Below are positions 1 to 6,159 of a stretch of DNA of 12,335 nucleotides, piece after piece; the stretch's first letter is position 1; every line of letters starts with the position of its first letter. Source of the stretch: an uncultured Oscillospiraceae bacterium (GTDB taxonomy: Bacteria > Bacillota > Clostridia > Oscillospirales > Oscillospiraceae); the NCBI GenBank assembly GCA_910578575.1, contig CAJTQP010000067.1:1-12335 (forward strand). Reading direction: 5' to 3'. A model generated the notes under the pieces. The model saw nothing but the letters and a program-made list of their open reading frames with translations. It did no database searches and was not told where the DNA came from. A program made the position numbers and the translations under genes.

Positions 1-419
1 CAAATCTCCAGGCCCTGCTCCCCGGTGTCCGGCTGGGAGATGAGCATGTTGTCGATGTTCACCCCCAGGGCACGGGCGTAGACCGGATCCAGGGCGTGTT
101 CGGCGTCGATGAAGGCCACCTCGCCCCCCCGCTTCTGGGCCTCGGCGGCGATGTGCAGGGCCAGGGTGGTTTTCCCGGAGGATTCCGGCCCGTAAATCTC
201 CACGATGCGCCCGCGGGGCACCCCGCCGATCCCCAGGGCCAGGTCCAGGGCCAGGGAGCCTGTGGGGATGCTCTCCACCTGCACCTTGGTGTTGTCCCCC
301 AGGCGCATGATGGAGCCCTTGCCATAGGTCCGCTCGATCTGGGCCATGGCGGTTTCCAGGGCTTTTTTCTTATCCGCAGCGGGGGCGGCGGCCTCCACCG
401 TCTTTTTTTTCTCTGCCAT
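1..419 (-). CDS. recA: RecA recombinase, N-terminal 139 residues (3' part outside window)
   Basis: RecA is the cytoplasmic strand-exchange ATPase of homologous recombination and the co-protease of the SOS response. The visible part is the N-terminal region. It has the lysine-rich start MAEKKK, then the conserved stretch YGKGSIMRLG (32-41), the SIPTGSLALD stretch (50-59) and the Walker A loop GPESSGKT (77-84), followed by EVAFIDAEHALDP (100-112), all typical of RecA. The gene runs off the left edge in frame, so Walker B, the L1/L2 loops and the C-terminal domain are not seen. The ATG lies directly after the prmC stop (TAA then ATG, no intervening base), with AGGAGG 8 nt upstream inside the last prmC codons, so translational coupling is likely. 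No separate promoter or SOS box is apparent directly before the start. Identification is near certain. Confidence 0.97.
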   Translation of the reverse strand, partial: MAEKKKTVEAAAPAADKKKALETAMAQIERTYGKGSIMRLGDNTKVQVESIPTGSLALDLALGIGGVPRGRIVEIYGPESSGKTTLALHIAAEAQKRGGEVAFIDAEHALDPVYARALGVNIDNMLISQPDTGEQGLEI

Positions 420-1331
420 TTATGTCTCCTCCTGGGTCTCTGCTTCCGCGTCGTCTTTTAGAATATAGGGGATGGTCCCCTCCACCACCCTGGGGATATG
501 GGCCAGGTCCCGCGTGATGCGAATTTGCTTGCAGCCCCGGCGCTTTAACAGCATGGCCACCTGCTCCGCCTGGCCAATGCCCACCTCAAAGAGGATGTGC
601 CCGCCGGGATGGAGCAGCGGGGTCCACAGCTCTGTGACAGAGCGGTAAAAATCCAAGCCGTCGGCGCCACCGTCCAGGGCGATATGGGGCTCAAAATCCC
701 GCACCGAGGGGTCCAGGCCGGGAATATCCCCGCTGGGGATATAGGGGGGATTGCACACCAGCAGGTCAAAGAGCCCCAGGGCGGCGTTGGGGGCCTGCAA
801 GGCGTCCCCCCTCATGTGGATGGCCCTCGCCCCCAGGCGGTTCCGGCGGACGTTCCGGCGGCACAGGTCCAGGGCCTCCGGGCTGGCATCCACCAGCACC
901 ACCCGCGTGTTTTTCACCTCCGCGGCAATGGACAGGCCCACACAGCCCGTCCCGGCGCACAGGTCCAGCACCCGGAGGTGTTCCTCCTCCTCCCGCTCCT
1001 GTAACCAGTCGATGGACAACTGGGCCAAGATCTCCGTCTCCTGCCGGGGAATCAGGGCGGCGGGGTTCACATCCAGGGTCAAGCTCCGGAAGGACCACTC
1101 CCCCAGTACGTAGGCCAGGGGCACCCCCTCCCGGCGGCGGTCCACCATGTCCCCCACGCGCTTGATGAAGTCGTCGTTGACATAGAGGTCCTGGTCCCGG
1201 AGGAGCTCCTCCTTGGTCTTGCCGCTGGCCACGCAGAGGATCTCTCGCGCTTCCAGGCCGGCGTTCTCCAATCCCACTGCCTTGAGGGCGTTGCGGGCAT
1301 GAAATTTCAAATCGTGGTAGGTGAAGGCCAC
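420..1331 (-). CDS. prmC: Peptide chain release factor N(5)-glutamine methyltransferase
   Basis: PrmC (HemK) uses S-adenosylmethionine to methylate the glutamine of the GGQ motif of release factors RF1 and RF2 in the cytoplasm. The 303-residue product has the family's helical N-terminal substrate domain (about 1-90), the IPRQETE motif (94-100), the SAM-binding motif I DLCAGTGCVGLS (123-134) and the catalytic NPPY (194-197). Its length is slightly above the usual 280-290 because of an acidic C-terminal tail. The start is GTG, preceded by GAGGTG at 8 nt spacing; no ATG fits the conserved N-terminus better. It follows the DUF1385 gene by 36 nt, and its stop abuts recA. DUF1385 and prmC are frequent neighbours in Firmicutes, usually with prfA (RF1) nearby. 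Here recA stands downstream instead. Confidence 0.95.
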   Translation of the reverse strand: MAFTYHDLKFHARNALKAVGLENAGLEAREILCVASGKTKEELLRDQDLYVNDDFIKRVGDMVDRRREGVPLAYVLGEWSFRSLTLDVNPAALIPRQETEILAQLSIDWLQEREEEEHLRVLDLCAGTGCVGLSIAAEVKNTRVVLVDASPEALDLCRRNVRRNRLGARAIHMRGDALQAPNAALGLFDLLVCNPPYIPSGDIPGLDPSVRDFEPHIALDGGADGLDFYRSVTELWTPLLHPGGHILFEVGIGQAEQVAMLLKRRGCKQIRITRDLAHIPRVVEGTIPYILKDDAEAETQEET

Positions 1332-1367
1332 GGTAAATTCACCTCGTCTTTTTCTATACCAGTTCTT

Positions 1368-2363
1368 TTACCAGGCGTCCTCGCCCTTCTGCTCCGGCAG
1401 GACCAGGTTGAGGGCCTGAATGGCCACCTCCAGCATGGAGTCGTCCGGCTCGAAGGTGGTAAAATTCTGCATCCACAGTCCCGGTGCAGCCAGGACGCGG
1501 GTGATGGGGTTGTCGTGCCGCCCGATGAAGCGGTTGAGCTCATAGGTCACGGCCACGATGATGGGCAGCATGGCCAAATGCAGCAGGATGCGGATGATGG
1601 GATTTTCTGCCACGTCCCGCACCCCAGGCAGGGCGAACACCACGCAGGAGGCCAGCACGGCGATGATGATGACCACCACCAGAAAGCTGGTGCCGCAGCG
1701 GGGATGATGCCGGGGCATGGCGCGGGCGTTCTCCACAGTGAGCTCCAGCCCTCGTTCGTAACAGAAGATGGTCTTATGCTCCGCCCCGTGGTAGCGGAAG
1801 GTCCGCTTGATGTCCTTGAGCCGGGAACAGAGGATCATATAAATGAAGAAAATCACCAGCTTGATGATGCCCTCCAATAGGTTCCGCAGCCACATGGGGG
1901 CGTCCGGTGCAAAGTAGAGCAGAGCGGAGGTGGCCAGGGTGGGCAGGATGATGAACAGGGCGATGGCAAAGCCCAGCCCCGCCAGTACGGCGATGGCAAT
2001 GATCCACTTCATCAGCGCCTCGCTGCCAAAGTGTTTCTCGATCCACTGTTCCAGCCGGCTGGGTTCCGCTTCCTCCTCCTCCGGGTAGAACTCCGCGGAC
2101 CACATGAGGGCTTTCACCCCCTTGACCATGGAGTCCAGGAAGGTCACGACCCCTCGGATGAAGGGCACACCTAGGATGGGGTAGCGGTCCTTGATGAGCT
2201 TGAGCTCCTCTTCTCGGATCTCCAGCCCGCCCTCCTGGTTGCGAACGACAATGGCCTGCTTCTTGGGGCCCCGCATCAGGATGCCCTCTAGCAGTGCCTG
2301 TCCGCCGATGGTGGTGCGGAAGCCGCAGGCTTCCTCCGGTGCTTGGGTTTGTGTTTGCTTCAT
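1368..2363 (-). CDS. DUF1385 (YqhQ-like) polytopic membrane protein
   Basis: The 331-residue protein belongs to the DUF1385 family, which includes B. subtilis YqhQ; I know of no established biochemical function. Conserved blocks are the N-terminal GGQALLEGILMRGP (20-33), a central YHGAEHKTI (191-199), HPRCGTSFL (220-228) and a C-terminal APGLWMQNFTTFEP (293-306). Hydrophobic segments at about 119-150, 162-180, 226-245 and 256-276 suggest four or more membrane spans. The clustered His and Cys residues in the two central blocks could bind a metal; that is inference. I start at the ATG at 2363, which has GGAGA 5 nt upstream and gives the family N-terminus. The frame stays open to 2513, but that extension lies inside the kinase gene and has no family similarity. 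It is 35 nt downstream of the histidine kinase and 36 nt upstream of prmC. Confidence 0.92.
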   Translation of the reverse strand: MKQTQTQAPEEACGFRTTIGGQALLEGILMRGPKKQAIVVRNQEGGLEIREEELKLIKDRYPILGVPFIRGVVTFLDSMVKGVKALMWSAEFYPEEEEAEPSRLEQWIEKHFGSEALMKWIIAIAVLAGLGFAIALFIILPTLATSALLYFAPDAPMWLRNLLEGIIKLVIFFIYMILCSRLKDIKRTFRYHGAEHKTIFCYERGLELTVENARAMPRHHPRCGTSFLVVVIIIAVLASCVVFALPGVRDVAENPIIRILLHLAMLPIIVAVTYELNRFIGRHDNPITRVLAAPGLWMQNFTTFEPDDSMLEVAIQALNLVLPEQKGEDAW

Positions 2364-2398
2364 AGTTTCTCCTATTATCTCGATTGGGTACAGGGTGC

Positions 2399-3883
2399 CT
2401 AGCGGCTGGTGATCCCCATGGGCAGGCGGATCTCCGCCACGCAGCCCCCCTGCTCGTCCTCGGCGTTGAGGATGTTCAGCTCCCCGTTGTGCCGGGAGAT
2501 GATCTCGTCGCACACCGCCAGACCGATGCCACTGCCGCGGGCGGTGGCGCTGCCTTTGTAGAACTTATACTTCACGTTGGGCAGCTCCTCCGGGGGAATG
2601 CCGGGGCCGTAGTCCCGGACGGTAATCACCACGTCGCTACCGTCGGGATAGATGGCGGTGTCGATGCGCTTCCCCGCGCCGCCGTGCTTGGCGGCGTTGT
2701 CCAACAGGTTGCAAAAGACCTGCCGCAGCCGGTCCGGGTCGCCGGGGATGGGGTCGAACTCCTCCTCGCAGTCCTCGTGGTAGACGGCGATGCCCTCCCC
2801 TGCCAAAAATTCGTGGTAGGTGTACACCGCGTCCTCCAGCTCCGCCTTGATGTCGATGGGCTCCACAGAGAGGGTGAAGCGGCCGTCTTCGATGCGGGAG
2901 AACTCCAACAGCTCCTCCACCATGCCGGAGAGCCGCCGGGCCTCGCTGGCGATGATACCCATGCCCTTGCGGACATCGGACTCGTCCCTGGCCTCGCCCC
3001 CCATGATGGTCTCAGCCCAGCCGGTGATGGCGGTGAGGGGGGTGCGCAGCTCGTGGGAGACAGAGGAGATAAACTCCGACTTCATGCTCTCCGCCTCCTT
3101 GATGCGGATGGACATGTCGTTGATGGCGTCGGTGAGGTCCCCGATCTCGTCGTCGAACTTCTTTTCCAGTTGGATCCCATAGCTTCCCGTGGCGATGCGC
3201 TGGGCGATGACGGTGATGTTCTCCACCGGGTCCACGATGGAGCGGACGAAGTAGATGTTGGAGATATACACCAGCACCAGGATCCCCGCCGCCAGAGCCA
3301 CCCCCGCCAGGGTGAGGATGGTGACGTGCTGGTCCACCATGCGCATGGAAACCACGCAGCGGGCGAAGCCGTAGAGCTCGCCGTCATAGATGAGGGGGGC
3401 GGTGGCGGCGGTGACCCGCCCGTCGGACAGCTCCGTCTTGCCCCGCCAGGAGCACATGGTCTGGTCCTGGGCCGCCTTGGCCAGCTCCTCGGTGTCCGGC
3501 AGGGTGCCCGCCGGGGTGGCCGGGTTGGTGCTGAGGACCACGTCCCCCTGGGGGCTGAGGAGCTGCATCTCCTCCTCCCCGTCCCGCTCATAGGTTTCGA
3601 TATAATTCCGGGCCAGGGCGTCCCGCTCCTCCGGGGGGGTGCCGCTGGAATAGATGGTGAAGTAGTTGGAGGCGGTGGTGGCCTTACCCTCCACGTCTGT
3701 TAGAACATCACTGTCGTAGTAGCTGCGGATCACGGCGGAGAAGGCAATCACCATCACCGCCAAAATCACCACCAGGAAGCTGACGCTGTTGAGCAACCAC
3801 CGCCGCCGGATGCCCTTGGCCTGGATGAAAGGGATTTTGTCTAGGATTTTAGACAGGACAGTCTCGATTCGTTGCAGGACCAT
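2399..3883 (-). CDS. Membrane sensor histidine kinase (PhoR/ResE-like)
   Basis: The sensor partner of the adjacent response regulator, 494 residues from the chosen start. The order is a short cytoplasmic N-terminus, TM1 (about 30-52), an extracytoplasmic sensor region of about 135 residues (53-186), TM2 (187-207), a HAMP linker (210-262), and a HisKA dimerisation domain with the phospho-accepting His277 in SSVSHELRTPL. The HATPase_c domain follows, with N box NLLDNAAKH (392-400), G1 box RDYGPGIPP (423-431), F box FYKG (441-444) and G2 box GSGIGLAV (450-457). All catalytic motifs are intact. The sensor region shows no motif that names a ligand. I prefer the ATG at 3883 because it lies one base after the regulator stop (TAAGATG) with GGGA 8 nt upstream. 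An in-frame ATG at 3907 would add eight residues and overlap the regulator by 23 nt. Confidence 0.93.
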   Translation of the reverse strand: MVLQRIETVLSKILDKIPFIQAKGIRRRWLLNSVSFLVVILAVMVIAFSAVIRSYYDSDVLTDVEGKATTASNYFTIYSSGTPPEERDALARNYIETYERDGEEEMQLLSPQGDVVLSTNPATPAGTLPDTEELAKAAQDQTMCSWRGKTELSDGRVTAATAPLIYDGELYGFARCVVSMRMVDQHVTILTLAGVALAAGILVLVYISNIYFVRSIVDPVENITVIAQRIATGSYGIQLEKKFDDEIGDLTDAINDMSIRIKEAESMKSEFISSVSHELRTPLTAITGWAETIMGGEARDESDVRKGMGIIASEARRLSGMVEELLEFSRIEDGRFTLSVEPIDIKAELEDAVYTYHEFLAGEGIAVYHEDCEEEFDPIPGDPDRLRQVFCNLLDNAAKHGGAGKRIDTAIYPDGSDVVITVRDYGPGIPPEELPNVKYKFYKGSATARGSGIGLAVCDEIISRHNGELNILNAEDEQGGCVAEIRLPMGITSR

Positions 3884-3884
3884 C

Positions 3885-4568
3885 TTAAAATTCCCACTTA
3901 TAGCCATAACCCCATATCGTGGTGATGAAGGTGGGGCTGGTGGGTTCGTCCTCGATCTTCACCCGCAGGCGGCGGATGTTCACATCCACGATCTTCAACT
4001 CGCCGATGTAGTTCTCCCCCCAGACGGCCTTTAGGATCTCCTCCCGTGCCAGGGCCTTGCCGGGGTTCTCCATAAACATACGCATGATGGCAAACTCCAC
4101 CTGGGTGAGCTTCACCCGCTGGCCGTTTTTCTCCAGGGTGCGCTTGCGGGTGTTCAGGACGAAGGGGGGCTGTTGGATCTCCCCGTCGTCCAGCGTATCC
4201 CCGCCAATGCGGCGGTAGAGAGCGTCGATGCGGGCGGTGAGCTCCGAGGGGGAAAAGGGTTTGGTCACATAGTCGTCGGCCCCGGTCATGAAGCCGGTGA
4301 CCTTGTCCATCTCCTGGGAGAGGGCGGTGAGCATGATAATGCCGATCTTGGTGTTCCCCGCGCGGATGCGCCGGCAGACCTCAAAGCCGTCCATATCCGG
4401 GAGCATGATGTCCAGCAGGGCCACCCGCACATCGGGATTCAGCCGAAGCTGCTCCAGGGCCTCCTCACCGGTGGCCGCCTCAATGGTCTCATAGCCTGCC
4501 CGGTTCAGGTTGATTACCACGAAGCTGCGAATATTTGCCTCGTCCTCCAAAACCAGCACTTTTTTCAT
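3885..4568 (-). CDS. OmpR/PhoB-family response regulator
   Basis: A 227-residue two-domain DNA-binding response regulator. The receiver domain (1-120) carries the acidic pocket E8/D9, the phospho-accepting Asp53 in LLDIMLPDMDG, Thr81 and Lys103 in the TKPF motif. The C-terminal winged helix (about 135-227) ends in the typical TTIWGYGYKWEF. The family works as a transcription factor activated by phosphotransfer from its cognate kinase, here almost certainly the gene that follows after one base. AAAGGAG sits 7 nt before the ATG. As the first gene of the apparent five-gene run it may control that operon, but I found no repeated binding site to support this. It resembles PhoB, ResD or WalR type regulators; sequence alone does not tell which signal it answers to. 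Confidence 0.95.
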   Translation of the reverse strand: MKKVLVLEDEANIRSFVVINLNRAGYETIEAATGEEALEQLRLNPDVRVALLDIMLPDMDGFEVCRRIRAGNTKIGIIMLTALSQEMDKVTGFMTGADDYVTKPFSPSELTARIDALYRRIGGDTLDDGEIQQPPFVLNTRKRTLEKNGQRVKLTQVEFAIMRMFMENPGKALAREEILKAVWGENYIGELKIVDVNIRRLRVKIEDEPTSPTFITTIWGYGYKWEF

Positions 4569-4597
4569 GGTTCCGCTCCTTTCCGTTGGCTCTTATT

Positions 4598-4622
4598 CCC
4601 CTCCCTTTTGGGGCGGGAGAGG
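4598..4622 (-). other. Leader hairpin before the response-regulator gene
   Basis: On the minus strand an 8-bp stem (CCTCTCCC paired with GGGAGGGG, one G-U pair) encloses a 9-nt loop. It lies in the predicted 5' leader, about 30 nt before the start codon, and leaves the Shine-Dalgarno sequence free. No T-run follows, so it does not look like an attenuator. It may be a stability element or chance in G/C-rich DNA. Confidence 0.3.
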
Positions 4623-4677
4623 ACAGCGGCCGGAACCAGAGAACCCTCCAGCCGCCAAATCATTCAGGTTTCCCTTC

Positions 4678-4706
4678 ATCATACCATATTTATTTTTGAT
4701 TTCCTA
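4678..4706 (-). promoter_or_regulatory. Candidate promoter of the response regulator-kinase-DUF1385-prmC-recA run
   Basis: TATGAT at 4678-4683 (minus strand, five of six matches to the -10 consensus) lies 17 bp from a weak -35, TAGGAA, at 4701-4706. It is in an A/T-rich island and would give a leader of about 100 nt. The poor -35 suggests modest basal activity or dependence on an activator. It is back to back with the tRNA promoter. Confidence 0.5.
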
Positions 4707-4738
4707 TGGTTTCTTGCAAAATTTTTATAGAAAAACCC

Positions 4739-4767
4739 TTGCGAACTGGCGCAAGCTGTTGTATAAT
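4739..4767 (+). promoter_or_regulatory. Sigma-A-type promoter of tRNA-Leu
   Basis: TTGCGA (4739-4744), a 17-bp spacer and a perfect TATAAT (4762-4767). The predicted start at about 4774 leaves only a few 5' bases to be removed before the mature tRNA at 4781. Spacing and boxes match a strong housekeeping promoter. Confidence 0.85.
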
Positions 4768-4780
4768 CATTCCAGTGCCT

Positions 4781-4867
4781 GCCGGTGTGATGGAATTGGT
4801 AGACGTGACGGACTCAAAATCCGTTGATGGCGACATCGTGTGGGTTCGAGTCCCACCACCGGCACCA
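4781..4867 (+). tRNA. tRNA-Leu (anticodon CAA)
   Basis: A complete class II tRNA of 87 nt including an encoded CCA. The acceptor stem pairs GCCGGTG (4781-4787) with CACCGGC (4857-4863), followed by discriminator A and CCA. The anticodon stem is ACGGA/TCCGT around loop CTCAAAA, with anticodon CAA at 4815-4817, which reads the leucine codon UUG. The long variable arm, with stem GATG/CATC and loop GCGA (4826-4837), is typical of leucine tRNAs. The T arm is GTGGG-TTCGAGT-CCCAC (4840-4856). The D stem has one wobble pair. The gene is monocistronic, between its own promoter and terminator. UUG is expected to be an uncommon codon in this G/C-rich genome. Confidence 0.97.
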
Positions 4868-4872
4868 TGCCG

Positions 4873-4916
4873 AAAGGCCGTATAGCAGCTGAGCTGCTAT
4901 ACGGCCTTTGTATTTT
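4873..4916 (+). terminator. Intrinsic terminator of tRNA-Leu
   Basis: A perfect 17-bp inverted repeat (arms 4873-4889 and 4893-4909, 3-nt loop) begins 6 nt after the tRNA CCA and ends in CCTTT, followed by GTATTTT. The A-rich 5' flank and T-rich 3' flank fit Rho-independent termination on the plus strand. Confidence 0.8.
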
Positions 4917-4981
4917 CACCATGAACAGCCGCAGCTCTATCGGTCACATCGCGCTTCACATTTTCACCCCTTTGACAAGCC

Positions 4982-5022
4982 AAAAGAGAGGGATGCCAGA
5001 AACTCTGGCATCCCTCTCTTTT
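4982..5022 (-). terminator. Terminator of the sigH-zinc-ribbon operon (possibly bidirectional)
   Basis: A perfect 19-bp inverted repeat (arms 4982-5000 and 5004-5022, 3-nt loop). It starts 11 nt after the stop of the minus-strand zinc-ribbon gene. The stem ends in AAAA/TTTT, so a U-run forms in either direction, and it could also stop stray plus-strand transcription from the tRNA side. Confidence 0.8.
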
Positions 5023-5033
5023 CGTGTCGCAAA

Positions 5034-5309
5034 TTAAGCTTCTCTCATGCGAGCAAAGCATTCGCTGCAGTATACGGGGCGGTCGGACTTGGGCTCAAAG
5101 GGAACCCGTGCCTCATTGCCACAGGACGCGCAGACTGCGGTGAAGTACTCGCGGGGGCCGCGGGAAGCGGCCTTACGGGCGTCACGGCAGGCCTTGCAGC
5201 GCTGGGGCTCGTTCTGGAAGCCTCTCTCTGCATAGAATTCCTGCTCACCCGCAGTGAACACAAACTCATTTCCACACTCTTTGCATACTAAGGTCTTGTC
5301 TTCGTACAT
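5034..5309 (-). CDS. Small zinc-ribbon protein with two CxxC...CxxC modules
   Basis: A 91-residue, probably cytoplasmic protein with eight cysteines in four CxxC pairs. The first ribbon is C9/C12 with C38/C41, resembling the probable zinc-binding domain family zf-Tbcl. The second is C60/C63 with C81/C84, giving exactly 17 residues between the two pairs, the CxxC-x17-CxxC pattern common in Firmicute small proteins. Two structural zinc ions are expected; function is unknown, and nucleic-acid or protein binding is only a guess. The ATG is preceded by AGAGG at 9 nt spacing. It lies 56 nt after sigH on the same strand with no convincing terminator or promoter between, so co-transcription is likely. 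A strong hairpin follows the stop. Confidence 0.88.
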   Translation of the reverse strand: MYEDKTLVCKECGNEFVFTAGEQEFYAERGFQNEPQRCKACRDARKAASRGPREYFTAVCASCGNEARVPFEPKSDRPVYCSECFARMREA

Positions 5310-5365
5310 GCTTATAATCCTCTCTTTGACTTGATGGCCCTGCTTGGGTCAGATAAAATATGCGA

Positions 5366-6001
5366 TCAGCTTTCGCTGTAACCGCCGCGGGATAAATACT
5401 GTGCGATCTTGCGCCGGATGCGCTGCACAGCGTTGTCCACCGATTTTGTGGACCTTGATACCTCTTTGGCAATCTCAGAATAGGAAGACCCGCTGAGATA
5501 CAGCGCAAGGACTTGGGATTCCAGGTCGGTCAGGCGGCTTTGAATGGCCGCCTCCAATGCGCTCAGATCCTCCTGGTGGATCACAACATCCTCTGGGTTT
5601 TCCTGTCTGCGGTATGCCATGCCAAGGGGAGCCAAATCCTGGTTCGCCAAAAAGAGGGCTGGTTCCAGGGACACTCCGCTGTTGAGCGGCAGATGCCTTC
5701 CGCCAGCGGCGGTGCGCACCGCGGAGATGATCCGGCGGCGGACGCACAGCGCGGCAAAGGTACGAAAGCTGGCCCCACGGCCCTCCTGGAACTCCCGGAT
5801 GGCCGTGAGCAGACCCATCATGCCCTCTTGAAGCAGATCCTCACTGTCCCCCCCTGCCAAAAAGAAGGGGCGGGCACAGACGCGGACCAAACGGGCGTGC
5901 CGAAGCACCAAGGTCTCTTCCGCGCTCCGGTCGCCGTTTGCGGCCTGGGCGCAGAGCTGCTCATCTGTCATACTGTTGTTGGTAACGTGCGCAGTATCCA
6001 T
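5366..6001 (-). CDS. sigH: RNA polymerase sigma-H factor (Spo0H-like)
   Basis: A 211-residue sigma-70-family factor. Region 2 spans about 30-100, with DLLQEGMMGL (55-64, core-binding helix) and the -10-recognition helix around RRRIISAVRTAAG (88-100). The following HLPLNSGVSLEPAL (103-116) closely matches B. subtilis SigH. Region 4 (about 155-205) has a clear helix-turn-helix, YSEIAKEVSRSTKSVDNAVQ (174-193). SigH directs transition-phase and early sporulation genes in Bacillus and competence or sporulation genes in clostridia. I start at the ATG at 6001, although the next in-frame ATG (5971) is possible; neither has a good ribosome binding site. The promoter is unusually close to the start. 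In Bacillus, sigH sits near secE-nusG; here it is paired with a zinc-ribbon gene. Confidence 0.87.
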   Translation of the reverse strand: MDTAHVTNNSMTDEQLCAQAANGDRSAEETLVLRHARLVRVCARPFFLAGGDSEDLLQEGMMGLLTAIREFQEGRGASFRTFAALCVRRRIISAVRTAAGGRHLPLNSGVSLEPALFLANQDLAPLGMAYRRQENPEDVVIHQEDLSALEAAIQSRLTDLESQVLALYLSGSSYSEIAKEVSRSTKSVDNAVQRIRRKIAQYLSRGGYSES

Positions 6002-6007
6002 ATTTTT

Positions 6008-6130
6008 TCAACTCTGATTATAGAGCAATTCCGTGTAGAAGTCAAGAGAATTATCAAGTTTATACGAAATTTTCAAAAAAAGTTCCCCCATTTGTGTAAC
6101 TTTTTCCGCCAACTTCGCAATTTCTTCCAT
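6008..6130 (-). CDS. Possible 40-residue small protein between ruvB and sigH
   Basis: An ATG at 6130 opens a 40-codon frame ending in TGA at 6008. The peptide begins MEEIAKLAEK and ends ELLYNQS, and looks like an amphipathic, partly acidic helix. A partial ribosome binding site (AGAGAG, 6 nt away) precedes it. Against it: the codons are A/T-rich, unlike all neighbours, the frame contains the whole sigH promoter, and it also holds a terminator-like repeat. The frame stays open upstream into the end of ruvB. I do not recognise a family. It may be chance in an A/T-rich spacer. Confidence 0.2.
   Translation of the reverse strand: MEEIAKLAEKVTQMGELFLKISYKLDNSLDFYTELLYNQS
6017..6045 (-). promoter_or_regulatory. 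Sigma-A-type promoter of sigH
   Basis: On the minus strand TTGACT (6040-6045), a 17-bp spacer and a perfect TATAAT (6017-6022), close to ideal for the housekeeping sigma factor. The -10 ends only 15 nt before the ATG at 6001, so the predicted start near 6009 leaves a leader of about 8 nt. Confidence 0.85.
6077..6105 (-). terminator. Weak terminator-like repeat downstream of ruvB
   Basis: On the minus strand AAAAAGTT (6098-6105) and AACTTTTT (6077-6084) form an 8-bp, mostly A-T stem with a 13-nt loop, continuing into two more T residues. It lies about 55 nt after the ruvB stop and before the sigH promoter. The stem is weak for an intrinsic terminator, but it is the only candidate in the gap. 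Confidence 0.3.
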
Positions 6131-6159
6131 CCAAAGCTCTCTTTTGGCCTTATTTTCAA

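Noticed and set aside
2364..2513. N-terminal extension of the DUF1385 protein by 50 residues
   Set aside because: The extension lies inside the kinase gene in another frame and lacks family similarity. The ATG at 2363 has a good ribosome binding site and gives the expected N-terminus.
2384..3703. Long plus-strand open frame of 439 codons
   Set aside because: It is antisense to the histidine kinase. The peptide is low-complexity (rich in Gly, Asp, Val and His) as expected from the reverse of G/C-rich codons, and it has no domain.
4781..4867. tRNA-Leu as a possible integration site for a mobile element
   Set aside because: No second copy of the tRNA 3' end, integrase or foreign-looking gene is seen downstream; only the terminator and then sigH-region genes follow.
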